Assembly (NCBI RefSeq): GCF_016097555.1
Contig: NC_054702.1
Location: forward strand, 69,568,695-69,632,694
Direction of reading: 5' to 3'
DNA length: 64,000 nt
Origin: Gigantopelta aegis
Taxonomy: Eukaryota > Mollusca > Gastropoda > Neomphalida > Peltospiridae
Below, in pieces: positions 1 to 9,910 of this stretch; position 1 is the stretch's first letter; the number at the start of each line of letters is the position of its first letter. Below the pieces are notes generated by a model. That model did no database searches. It saw only the letters and a list, made by a program, of their open reading frames with translations, and had not been told where the DNA came from. The translations under genes were made by a program, and so were the position numbers.

Positions 1-754
1 CATTCATCAAAGCCTGTGTATAATATTTCTACAACTTGTACAAGAATTTTGTGGCTTTTGTTGGGACATAATATTTATTTAATTTTCATACAGTGCTTTA
101 CCTAATTTTGTTAATTCACATTTGTAAAAATAAACATTTATTGTTATGTATATGTGTATAATACATTTCATTTGTTGTAAATGCACAGAAGAATTAAAAT
201 CTGAATTTTGTTTATATCGTAATGACACAAAACATATTCCGTCCTAAGCACTTTTGTTTCTTCCATGTTTTTTTTAAAACTTTAACTTGTATTGAATAAC
301 TAAATTCTAATGTATATGCAAATCACAAGTAATATATTTTCTTTCATTCCCCACAGCTACTGTAGTATTGCTCTATTCTGTTGTGACAGTATTAACTTAT
401 TAACCTGGGAATAAACTACAGATTTAAAATGTCCTAATCATTTGTAATCATTGACTCGTTTAAAACTAATGCATCAAGTATGTTTTCATTATTTAACAAT
501 TTAGAATTGTAGATCATCCACTGTTTTTTTTTCTCATCATGACAAGACATTCTTCCATAACCACTGAATGCAGTCGTTCATCTAAGCTTAGGTCATGAAA
601 CATTTATTAATTTACCATTAAGCTCAAAACATGGGACACTTTCTCCACTGTTTAAGTGTAATAATGTATTAAAGAACATAACACTGGTGACCGACTTGTT
701 TGTTGTTTGTTATAATTACTCCATACTAGTACAGAAATATAGCTTGGAAAAAAA
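1..754. other. AT-rich intergenic sequence, no gene seen
   Basis: No coding signal was found on either strand. There is an AATAAA at 410-415 behind an acceptor-like CCACAG at 351-356. This could be the tail of a gene lying to the left, but the short stretch between them has no recognisable protein. Confidence 0.4.
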
Positions 755-1475
755 AAAGAGTCTTAAAGTGGCAGACGCTTGTTTCAACTTGTGAAAATGG
801 ACACCACATTTGGTTAATCCATAAACCGGTAACACATTTGGACAAAGGTACAACAGAGCGAAATAAGATTCTGTTGCTTTAAATTGAGGAAATACCCTTT
901 AATATAGACTAGAGTTTGCCTCCGTAACCGTTACTTCTCAGAAGCATATGGGTAAGAGACGGGGGGGGAGGGGAGGGGGAGTAAATTCAGGCAAAAAGGA
1001 TGGAGATATTTGGGCAAAACAAGCTGGCCTGAAACATTTTCACCATGTATTTTCATCAATTTAGCCACAATATTAGTTGTAATCCCAGTAAAAATGTGTA
1101 ATGATTCATTTGCAACCCTATATTATACCAGTAAGTGTTTGGCAGTAATGCTACGATCAATCAATGTTGTAATCCAGATTCGGACATTTTCATTTAATTC
1201 AGGCAAAAATCGGCCTGCCCTTTACAAAAATGAGAGCTTTATGCCTATATACTCAGAAGTATGTGCATTTTGTTTTTAAATATGATAAATGCATTTTGTG
1301 ATGTTGGAAACACCAGGATGACTAGAAACACTTGAGATGTACGGAAATGGACAATCTGTACAATAAAGTCTACACTTAAGTTAATGATGTCTGATTTCAG
1401 ATATCCCAAAACAGCTAAAATAGTGAAAAATACTCTGTAGTGTTTAACAACTAAGGTCTGTCACTTTCAACACAG
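755..1475. repeat. Diverged interspersed repeat R1, copy 1
   Basis: Blocks of this stretch recur in intron 7 of SPAG17 (21360-21745). Shared pieces include GAGGAAATACC, TAGACTAGAG, CGTTACTTCTCAGA, AAATGCATTT.GTG, ACCAGGATGAC.AGAAACA, ATAGTGAAAAATA and a terminal GTCTGTCACTTT. A G-rich insertion near 960-985 separates two halves. The ends read TTAAAGTGGCAGAC and GTCTGTCACTTTAA in the copies, which looks like a short inverted terminal repeat, so a non-autonomous DNA element is the likely nature. No protein is encoded. Confidence 0.55.
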
Positions 1476-2101
1476 GCCTCATATATTTATGATTGAAGAT
1501 AACTGTTACTCAAGCATGACATTGACAAGTTGGAGAAGCATATTGCTAAGGACCATTCATAATTAATTTGGTTTTTGTACTTCCTAAAAGTATTAGGGGC
1601 GGGACGTAGCTCAGTGGTACAGTGCTCGCTCGATGTGTGGTTGGTCTAGGATCGATCCGTCGGTGGGGCCCATTGGGCTATTTCTCGTCACAGCCAGTGC
1701 ACCACGACTGGTATAACAAAGGCCGTGGTATGTGCTATCCTGTCTGTGAGATGGTGCATATAAAAGATCCCTTGCTGCTAATTGGAAAGAGTAGCCCATG
1801 AAGTGGCGACAGCGGGTTTCCTCTCTCAATATCTGTGGTCCTTAACCATATGTCTGACGCCATATAACCGTAATTAAAATGTGTTGAGTGCGTCGTTAAA
1901 TAAAACATTTCTTTCTTTCCTAAAAACATTCATCAAAAAATTTAATTCCCAAGGAAGCAACAAAAACCAAGTTAATTGTGAATGGTCCTTAATATGCTTC
2001 TCCAACTTGTCAGTGTCATGCTTGAGTAACAGTTAATTTGTAAGCTGCCTTCAGTCATAAATATATGAGGTCTATGTTAAAGTCACAGACCCTAACAACA
2101 A
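1441..2101. repeat. Large inverted repeat with a SINE in its spacer
   Basis: The left arm (about 1441-1579) and right arm (about 1960-2101) are near-perfect reverse complements. For example, GGAGAAGCATATTGC on the left matches ATATGCTTCTCC on the right, and CATATATTTATGA matches TCATAAATATATG. The spacer holds the SINE at 1590-1916. The arms share the GTCTGTCACTTT end of repeat R1, so this is probably two R1 ends head to head. Confidence 0.7.
1590..1916 (+). mobile_element. tRNA-derived SINE, tail type A
   Basis: The head GGGGCGGGACGTAGCTCAGT matches a tRNA D-arm/A-box, and GGATCGATCC lies in the B-box position. The body (CCAGTGCACCACGACTGG, TGCATATAAAAGATCCCTTG) and the tail ending GTTAAATAAAACATTTCTTT are shared with the copies at 28747, 39232 and 42971. 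A 9-bp target duplication TTCCTAAAA flanks it (1581-1589 and 1917-1925). It is not a functional tRNA gene. Confidence 0.9.
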
Positions 2102-2109
2102 CTTGATTT

Positions 2110-2735
2110 TAATTAACCAACAGTCTGTTTAGTAGTGCTTATGTTGAAGGATACTAGTACTTTGATTATGACAGCTGTATGTGTCATAATTCGGGGCATC
2201 TAGATTATGGTAGCCCCACTCCCATGACTAGTGATATTCAATGTTGGGCTAGTAAATAATTACTATTGCCATACCCGACAGCTAGTGAATTGTTTTTGGT
2301 CAAATGCTGAAGTCTATTTTGTAAATATGAATATCCTGCCCCCATCCCAAACCCCCAATGTTAGTGTTTTTAAGCTCTATCTCCCTCTTTAGGTGACATA
2401 TCTGATTATTACTCTTATTTAGTAACATTGTATTAAATTTAAAGTAAAGTAGGGCTAGTGAATTTTTAATCATGGCTAGTAATCTTTTTTTAATCACTGA
2501 TCCCATGGCTAGTGTATTTTGTAAAAGTTCTAGAAGCCCTGCATAATTGGTGGATTTATTTCTTTTAGCATTTGTACAGGTTTGTAATTTTTATATACAT
2601 GCAGGTTTGTAACAGAAAGGTGTTTTTATCAAAATTCCCATTTACTAATGAGATAGAATGTTTTTCTTCCATGTTCACTAACTGACACTAGGCTTCTGTA
2701 GAAAACTACTTCAGGCCATACCCAGATCAAAATCT

Positions 2736-2771
<36 letters not shown>

Positions 2772-3008
2772 CACTACTTTTTATAAACAAATGACACACT
2801 ATACAAATTAAACCCTGAGAGGTTTATGCTATTTTCTGGAGTAAAATAAAACCCCGTGATATTTGGAAGGTATGGCCCTGCTACTAGAAACGATTACAGA
2901 ACTGATTAGAATGGTTAAGCAGCTTCATTACACAGGCCATACCTAGTTTAGGGACGGGTTAAAAAGGAATCGAAGCACTGTCACATTAATATATAGAATT
3001 TTGTTTTG

Positions 3009-3043
<35 letters not shown>

Positions 3044-3255
3044 ATATACAGCATGACAAAAACATAACTTTTTGGAGTGGGGAACTTGCAGTTTGTTATC
3101 TTATTTCAGTTTGGTTTGACATAAAAAGAAAAGTAAAGTGTTTGGAAAATAAAAACAACAAAAACCCCCACCTTTTTTGTGAAATTTACAAATCAGTCTG
3201 TTGAGAAATAAATAACATGTAGTGAATTCCATAGTATGAAAAAAGGCTGTGGGAC
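2110..3255. other. Intergenic sequence with poly-G and TTA tracts
   Basis: No gene is seen. An uninterrupted run of 35 G lies at 2736-2770 and a (TTA)n microsatellite at about 3012-3043. Confidence 0.6.
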
Positions 3256-3264
3256 GGACTATAG

Positions 3265-3472
3265 TTTGTTTTGTTTAACGACACCACTAGAGCACATTGA
3301 TTAATCATCGACCATTGGATGTCAAACGTGGTAATGATGACTAGTAGTCATCAGAGGAAACCTGCAACATTTTCCGTAATGCAGAAAGGGATCTTTTATA
3401 TGCACTTTCCCACAGACAGGAAAGCACACACAACGGCCTTTGTCCAGTTGTGGTGCACTGGTTGGAACGGAT
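3265..3472 (-). mobile_element. 5'-truncated SINE, tail type B
   Basis: It reads as the reverse complement of the type-B SINE: GTTTGTTTTGTTTAACGACA, then GATCTTTTATATGCAC, then TTGTGGTGCACTGG. The tRNA head is missing. The target duplication GGACTATAG is present at 3256-3264 and 3473-3481. Confidence 0.88.
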
Positions 3473-3839
3473 GGACTATAGTTACATTGCTGTTACTGAC
3501 CTGTATTCAGCAAAGTTATTGTATAACATACTCTAAAAGTTGATGCATGCATGTTTTTGATCTTTGGAATGTATGCTTAAATGACTACGGCAGATATTCA
3601 CATGCGGTGAATAAATAATAATAACATAAAAAAAAGAGTAAAACCATAGTTTTCCCCTTATTTTATACATCTATTCCATCATGCATATATACATTGTATA
3701 CATATATTTTTTAATTTAATATATAAATATATAGCCTATATATATAAACAACTACTAGAAAAACTAGATTCATCTCACGTTGCAAAATTATCAAATATAG
3801 TATAGCGGTTTAGATAGTACAATACATATTGTATTCAAA

Positions 3840-4982
3840 ATGGCTGCTTCTAGACATTTGCATCTAACTCGAATTTCCACGACATTGTTTCGAAATATTT
3901 CTGTTATACGTTCCAATTGTAAGAGTGTCACTTGTCGCAATTATCACAGAACAGTAACCAAGTCTACTGAAATCACGTATAGAAAATATGGCGACCCAAG
4001 GCAAGTTCTAGAATCAAACACGGTTGATGTTTCCAACTCGGTTCAGCCGAACGAGGTTCTTGTTAAAATGTTGATGGCACCTGTTAATCCATCAGACATT
4101 AACATGGTAGAAGGAACTTACTTTATCCGTCCTTCATTACCAGCTTTTGTCGGAAATGAAGGAGTTGGGGAGGTTGTCAACAAAGGGTCAGATGTTTCTG
4201 CCCTTGAAATAGGCGACAGAGTAATTCCACGTGACAGTGGTTTTGGAACGTGGAGAAGTTACGCTGTGTCCAGAGTGTCGGATCTGATGAAGATAGCAAA
4301 GGACATTCAACCACTTGCGGGAGCAACAATTTCCGTGAATCCTTGTTCAGCTTACAGGATGCTAAAGGACTATGTTACTCTGCAGCCTGGGGATTATATC
4401 ATTCAAAATGGCGCAAACAGCTCTGTTGGACAATGTGTTATTCAGCTTGCTAGGCAGTGGGGCATTAAAACAATAAATATAGTAAGGAACAGAACAGAAA
4501 TCGAAGATCTGAAAACTTATTTGAAAAGTATTGGAGCAGATCATGTCATAACAGAAGAATTTTGCAGAACTCCAGAAATGAAACCGCTGCTAAAATCGTT
4601 GCGAAATGCCCCTAAATTGGCGCTTAACTGTGTTGGTGGGAAAAGTTCTACAGAGCTGTTAAGATGTTTGGCACCTGGTGGAACCATGGTTACATATGGT
4701 GGAATGTCAAAACAACCAGTCATTATACCAACCGGAACTTTAATATTTAAAGAAATACGTTTAGTTGGTTACTGGAACACGCAGTGGAATAAAAACAATG
4801 TAGACAATGCAGAAAGAAACAACATGTTTCTAGATTTGTGTGATCTGATTCGTTCAAACAAGTTGCTCCCACCCAAGTGTCAGTTTGTTCCAATTTCACA
4901 ATTTCAGAAAGCTGTGACTACAGCCATGGAAGGTTTCAAAAGTGAAAAGCAGATCCTTGTGATGGACGAATCTTTACTGTGA
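3840..4982 (+). CDS. MECR: Enoyl-[acyl-carrier-protein] reductase, mitochondrial (2-enoyl thioester reductase)
   Basis: The 380-residue product belongs to the zinc-free medium-chain dehydrogenase/reductase family. MECR performs the last NADPH-dependent reduction of each cycle of mitochondrial fatty acid synthesis, the route that makes the octanoyl precursor of lipoic acid. The first ~40 residues are rich in R, S and T with no acidic residue before about residue 44, as in a mitochondrial targeting peptide. The substrate-site motif APVNPSDINMVEGTY ends in Tyr94, which aligns with the catalytic Tyr of the human enzyme. NPCSAYRML, the nucleotide-binding NGANSSVGQ (190-198), LNCVGGKSSTELLR and GGTMVTYGGMSKQP follow in the usual order, and the C-terminus ends KQILVM plus five residues. 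Length matches the family. The first ATG is used, because only it gives the targeting peptide. The gene has no intron, unlike the vertebrate gene. AATAAA signals follow at 5033 and 5196. Assignment is firm from sequence recall; intron loss versus retrocopy is open. Confidence 0.96.
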   Translation: MAASRHLHLTRISTTLFRNISVIRSNCKSVTCRNYHRTVTKSTEITYRKYGDPRQVLESNTVDVSNSVQPNEVLVKMLMAPVNPSDINMVEGTYFIRPSLPAFVGNEGVGEVVNKGSDVSALEIGDRVIPRDSGFGTWRSYAVSRVSDLMKIAKDIQPLAGATISVNPCSAYRMLKDYVTLQPGDYIIQNGANSSVGQCVIQLARQWGIKTINIVRNRTEIEDLKTYLKSIGADHVITEEFCRTPEMKPLLKSLRNAPKLALNCVGGKSSTELLRCLAPGGTMVTYGGMSKQPVIIPTGTLIFKEIRLVGYWNTQWNKNNVDNAERNNMFLDLCDLIRSNKLLPPKCQFVPISQFQKAVTTAMEGFKSEKQILVMDESLL

Positions 4983-5032
4983 TCGGTAACTGCACAGTGA
5001 TCTGATTTGCATTAGCCATGTACTTCCCATGA

Positions 5033-5038
5033 AATAAA
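5033..5038 (+). promoter_or_regulatory. Polyadenylation signal of MECR
   Basis: AATAAA lies 51 bases past the stop codon, giving a very short 3' UTR. A second AATAAA at 5196-5201 may be an alternative. Confidence 0.6.
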
Positions 5039-5336
5039 GTACCAGATCACTAGCAAGATCATCAAGGTTTTTTCCCCCGTACACTGTTATTTTCTTTACT
5101 TCACCCAAGTGTTTAACACATTATTTTTTTTGCTTATCAGAATGGTTGACTTGATTGGTAATTTTTCACTTAGGCTGTTTGAAGCTCTTTCTCAAAATAA
5201 AGCGTTGAACGATTATCTCTTTGTATATTGTATTTCAGTTAATGTTCTAGTTCGTGTTTGATTAATTATGGTTCTACCAAATCCTCTACCCCTCACCCTT
5301 GTTATCGGCCTGTTATGTGCATAGGCGTTATATGAA

Positions 5337-5823
5337 CATTTCATTTCATTTCATTTCGTGCTTATATCCAATTACGGTTCTAGCACGCTGTCCTGGGCAT
5401 AAATATCGGCTATCTGGGCTGTCTGTCCAGAACAGTAGGTTGGTTGGTTAGTGGTTGATGAGAGAGAAGAGTGTGTAGTGGCCTTACACTTACTTAGGGG
5501 CCGTCCATAATTTTCAACATTTTCACGAGCGTACAAACAGTACGCCGGGGGGGGGGGGGGGGGTTTAAGGGGCCAGCGTACACTTTTTTGAAAATGAAAA
5601 ATGTCGATCAACATTTTTCATTTGGGGATGTACACTTTTAGGGAGGAGGGGGTGGTCAAAAGTGTACGGTTTGTACGCTCGTGAAAATGTTGAAACTTAT
5701 GGACGGCCCCTTACTGAGCCCTTAAAAACTCACTCTGGGTTGAAGCCGGTACCGGGCTGCGAACCCTGTACCTACCAGCCTGTAGTCAGATGGCTTAACC
5801 ACTACACCACCAAGGCTGATCGA
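5337..5823 (-). mobile_element. tRNA-derived SINE type C, interrupted by a MITE
   Basis: It is on the minus strand. The simple tail (TTTCA)n at 5337-5355 leads into CGTGCTTATATCCAATTA and a body shared with 7653-7890. The tRNA-like head, read in reverse (GGTTCG, TACAGGCTGGTAGGTA, GTGGTTAAGCCAT), occupies about 5714-5823. The body is split at TTA by the MITE at 5497-5710; removing the MITE and one TTA restores continuity. Confidence 0.82.
5497..5710. mobile_element. PIF/Harbinger-type MITE, 214 bp
   Basis: The terminal inverted repeats are long: GGGGCCGTCCATAA..TTTTC at the left and GAAAATGTTGAAACTTATGG then ACGGCCCC at the right, extending over about 45 bp with few mismatches. It is flanked by a 3-bp TTA duplication (5494-5496, 5711-5713), the target choice typical of PIF/Harbinger. 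The interior has a poly-G run and no protein. Confidence 0.82.
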
Positions 5824-6663
5824 ACAGACGTTTGTGAATTACCAGACCGTGTTCTTTTTGCAATAAGCTTGAAATTGTGGACGTGATTTCCCTTGATGTC
5901 TGGTTTCCATGCAACGGGTCTGTAACATGTCTATGATCGAAGCAGAGTAAAAATATTTTTTTGTTATGGGAACACGATCACGGATAGTCCCTGTTGGATA
6001 TATGTATCGCAGATCGGCCACTTGTCCCATTACCAAAAAAGAAAAAAGAGGGAAAGTTCTTTATTAGTCTTCGCCAGTGTGTCATACTTGGTCGCCAACT
6101 TGTTTCAAATTGAATGGAAACCAGGCTTTACATATTCAAATTAAATAAGCTTATATACATATACCCCGGTAGTTGCTTGACTCCTTAAAAACATTCTTTT
6201 GAGATTACGTTTCAGCGATCAAGATCTACGTAGAGCATGGGTAATGGAAGTGTTGGCAGAAAGGAATTTATAACTCAACATGTTACCACAAGATACAGGG
6301 CAACCTTCCTTTCTATCCATTTGTGTTACACCCCAGTGGCTCTATTTACCTGTACATTTTGATGCAAATAGAATTAAAATAATAATAAATAATAAAATAA
6401 TAGATATAACGGTTATTCTTTGAAGTACCACGACCTATACGTATAGATATAGAAATTTACACCGGGGTGAGGGGGGGGGGGGGGGGATGTCGACCCCTCC
6501 ACTCTAGCAAATTTTCTTTCTTTTTTTCAACATACGTCGCTAGCCAGTCTCCTCCCCGCATAAATTCCTTCACGCGCGCCTAGGCTTCCAAACTCAAAAT
6601 CCATGGCAGAAAGAACGACTTTACTAACACGGGTGTTCGGGTCCTGGTCTGAAGTTAGAAGTC
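5824..6663. other. Intergenic sequence, no gene seen
   Basis: It holds a poly-G run near 6470-6487 and an AT-rich stretch near 6375-6410. No coding frame or recognisable repeat was found. Confidence 0.4.
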
Positions 6664-6672
6664 TATGATTAG

Positions 6673-7266
6673 CAATCTAATTAAAATTAGCTCCACTATT
6701 ACAAGTGGATCTAAAGACAGCCAGTTGGAGCTCATGTCCACCAATCAAAACCTTACTTGCAGAATCCTGCCAGTGATTTAAAACTAACAACACTGCGTAG
6801 TCCCCAATGTCCAGGTAACATTTCGTCTGTAAATAACAATTTAAATATTGACCAATCACACTTCGCCTTTTATAACGTTATTTGGGAGCATACAAATTCT
6901 AAAAATATCGGGCGAGTCTATTTTAGTGGCCGCAGTACAGCGAACCATACCAATACGTACGGGGTGGGTTATCAGTCTTCAATTTTACATTAAAAATTAT
7001 TTATTTATTTATAAAATTAAAAAAAAACTAAATCAGTCTTCAGATTTATATTACAAATTATTTATTTTATAAAATAAAACATGTTTTAAGGCATTCGTAA
7101 TTCACACGAAACATGTCGTATACCCTCAGGATAATTTGGAATGTTTTCAAATTATTTTTAAATCACTGGCAGGATTCTGCAAGTAAGGTTTTGATTGGTG
7201 GACATGAGCTCCAACTGGCTGTCTTTAGATCCACATGTAATAGTGGAGCTAATTTTAATTAGATTG
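6673..7266. mobile_element. Mutator-like (MULE-type) MITE, 594 bp
   Basis: The element starts CAATCTAATTAAAATTAGCT and ends with its reverse complement. The inverted repeats run about 115 bp (6673-6787 and 7155-7266) and are nearly perfect, covering GGAGCTCATGTCCACCAATC and TGCCAGTGATTTAAA. The 9-bp direct repeat TATGATTAG is at 6664-6672 and 7267-7275. Long TIRs with a 9-bp duplication are the hallmark of Mutator-like elements. No transposase is encoded; a second copy lies at 9911-10909. Confidence 0.85.
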
Positions 7267-7310
7267 TATGATTAGTACCAATCGATGGAACATCGATGCG
7301 CGGAACACGG

Positions 7311-7890
7311 AACCGGCCTCGATGGTTTGTTTTGTTTAACGACACCACTAGAGCACATTGATTAATTAAACATCTGTTATTGGATGTCAAACATTTGGTA
7401 CCTGTGACGCGTAATCATCAGAGGGAGCCTGCTACATTTTTCCTAATGCAGCAAGGGATATTTTATATGCACTCCCCACAGACGGGAAAGCACATACCAC
7501 GGCCTTTGTCCAGTTGTGGTGCACTGGTTGGAACGGGGGGGGGGGGGGGGGGGGGCCCAATCAGCTCAATAGATCCACTGAGGTGGTTCGATCCTGCGAC
7601 GGAAGTACCTCAAGCGAGCACTCAACCGACTGAGCTAAATGCCGCCCCTGGTCTCGATGGTGTCGAGGTTAAGCCATCAACATAAGGCTGGTAGGTACAT
7701 GGTTCGCAGCTCGGTACCGGCTCACACCCAGAGCGAGTTTAACGACTCAATAGGTAGATGTAAGACTACTACACCCTCTTCTCTCTCACTAACAACTAAC
7801 CCTCTGTCCAGGACAGACTGCCCAGATAGCCGAGTTGAGTGCCCATGACAACGTGCTTGAACCTTAATTGGATATAAGCACGAAAATAAG
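7311..7890 (+). mobile_element. SINE type C split by a type-B SINE
   Basis: The head begins ACCGGCCTCGATGG at 7313, is interrupted at 7327-7652, and resumes at 7653 with CTCGATGGTGTCGAGGTTAA, GGCTGGTAGGTAC and GGTTCGCAGC. The body ends near TTAATTGGATATAAGCACGA. The tRNA A- and B-box positions are recognisable but degraded. Confidence 0.8.
7327..7652 (-). mobile_element. Full-length SINE, tail type B
   Basis: Minus strand. The 3' tail (TTGTTTTGTTTAACGACACC) comes first and the tRNA head (reverse of GGGGCGGCATTTAGCTCAGT) last, at about 7630-7649. The target duplication CTCGATGGT lies at 7318-7326 and 7653-7661. A run of about 20 G has expanded in the head region near 7537-7556. Confidence 0.9.
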
Positions 7891-8102
7891 CTGAAATCCA
7901 TGACATCGTCAGCAGTCACTCGACCACTGAGCTATATTTCGCCCCTCGTAAAGGCGAAGTAGGAATGATGCATCACCTTCTGGGCTACCTCAGTAACCTG
8001 TCCTTCGAAGCCCCAGCAGGATACCGTCTCGTCCTTTTGAATACACCATAGTTTCACTGCTTTATGAATACATCATTACACTGCTTTATACAGAGATGCA
8101 AG

Positions 8103-9286
8103 TGTGACGGTACATTCTCTTAATTTTGTTTTCGCCTGTGGCGATATTAATTGTTTTAGAAGGCCGTGTGCAGTTCCAAATTGCACTTAGCCAGGTGGGC
8201 AACTTGTTACGTAATACTTCTGCGCGACGGTCCTCGATCGGTACGCCTAATACACACCCAGAGCAGCTGTGGAGGCCATGTGGCTAGTAGTTACGTAATA
8301 TCTCCGGTAGTGCTGTTTATAGCCAGGGGATTGCTCGCGGTTGGCGACAGCCAGTCTGGCGATCTAAGAGAAAGATATGCCGTCTTGGTCGCTGTGGAAA
8401 TTCAGATGATACGTGAGGTACCGCCTTGTACCCCCAGGCGATTTTCTGATTTTATAATAAATAGCTAGGGTTTAGAGATGGCTGAGAGAAGCAAAAAGGA
8501 CAGAACGATAGGAAGATATCCCGGGGGAACGTTAGTCTGGTTGGACTTTGGTAAATATTTTATTTCTGCTCTGTTGTATAACCTTGATGTGATTGATGTG
8601 ACTTTAAATATTTTAATACTGTATTATACCAATATTCTTTAGACAGTGTCTTCGGTCATCTGACGAAGTAAATCGTAGACTTTTTGTTCTAAATTTATAC
8701 GAGTATTTGGTAATATAAAGCTTAGCCAGTCATCCTAGAAGACCTAGGTAAACTGTAGGTTATTGTCTTTATTGTGATAGGTACCAGTATTAATTCTGTG
8801 TTACAAGGTTACTGAATGAGTAGTTAGGGTTAATTAAAAATTAACCAGTTAGGAATAGAGGTGTAATTCCTTTATTAATTAAGTTCCCCTGGAAGCGTTT
8901 CTCAATTATTACACGTGTGGGTGTTGTGTCACGGTGAAGTGATTAGCATATTGTGTAAACTAGACACCTAGAGATTAACTAATTAAGTGATCAGTTCTGG
9001 GTTGTTATTATTGTTGTTATTAATTAACTACTGCGGCTGTACATTTGTCAGCGTAGATTAATACAGATTCCAAAGTGTATTGTGTTTTTGTTGTGTTTTC
9101 TAGTGAACTAAACGTGCTATAATAATATATACTTTATATAAGATCGTATCTCTGATCATACCTAGAGACGAGCCACAGCGGGTATATACCGCCTGTTACA
9201 GAGAGATCTAATAGACATACAGTTAGGAGAGATATTTGGATAATCGTGTTTTATTCAGTTACGGGTATTATAGAATCCCCGTGACA
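8103..9286. mobile_element. Solo LTR of a retrotransposon, 1184 bp
   Basis: The sequence begins TGTGACGG and ends CCCCGTGACA, giving TG...CA termini inside a short inverted repeat. The 5-bp target duplication GCAAG is at 8098-8102 and 9287-9291. There is no internal coding region and no second LTR nearby, which is what recombination between two LTRs leaves. Plus-strand cues include TTTATAATAAATA near 8452 and a TATATAAG near 9134. The superfamily (Gypsy or BEL/Pao) cannot be told without the internal part. Confidence 0.8.
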
Positions 9287-9618
9287 GCAAGATTCATTGC
9301 ATCAACTGTTTTTGTGGGTTTTTTACATTAAATTTACAAAAGTAGCACGTGGAGATGGGTTCGGCTCTGTCACCTGTTCACAAATATTAAAAAAAAGTAT
9401 TATTTATATACAGAGGTTGTCTGACAAGCATGGACAATGTTGATGGTTGCTATGACTGTCATAACTGCGTTGAATGCAGAGAAAATACTTTTTAACATGA
9501 CCAAGAACTCAAAATTACATCTCGTTCAACTACTGTGTTTGATTATTGATGCAAGTAAGCACAGACGTGGTCACATTTTAGTTAAGACATGTATAAACCT
9601 GCTTGTCTGCTCTATAAC

Positions 9619-9805
9619 CAGGCGCGGATCAAGGATTTTTAAATAGGGGGGGAGGGGCGAGGGCATGCTCCCCGCGAAATTTTGAAATAAGTGCATTTTT
9701 GTGTAATTCCACTCTAGTGTATGCTATAGTTAAAAAAATAAAATAACTTGACCCCAAAAATAGGGTGGGCCCGGGCCCCTTGGGCCCCCACTAAATCCGC
9801 GCCTG
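9619..9805. mobile_element. Short MITE, 187 bp
   Basis: Ends are CAGGCGCGGATC and its inverse GATCCGCGCCTG-like (ATCCGCGCCTG). ATAAC flanks both sides (9614-9618, 9806-9810). The interior is G-rich and non-coding. A hAT-type origin would predict an 8-bp duplication, which is not seen, so the class is left open. Confidence 0.65.
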
Positions 9806-9910
9806 ATAACTGCCGTGTTTTAACCGTGACTCTTTATTTAGTATAAGGATACTCAAATCTCCGTTAGTGGTTACATCTTTTAAAATTATTGAAAAGAAGA
9901 AAAAAGTCGC

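Noticed and set aside
357..415. Possible last exon of an upstream gene (CCACAG acceptor, AATAAA)
   Set aside because: The frame after the acceptor is under 20 codons in any phase and has no recognisable sequence.
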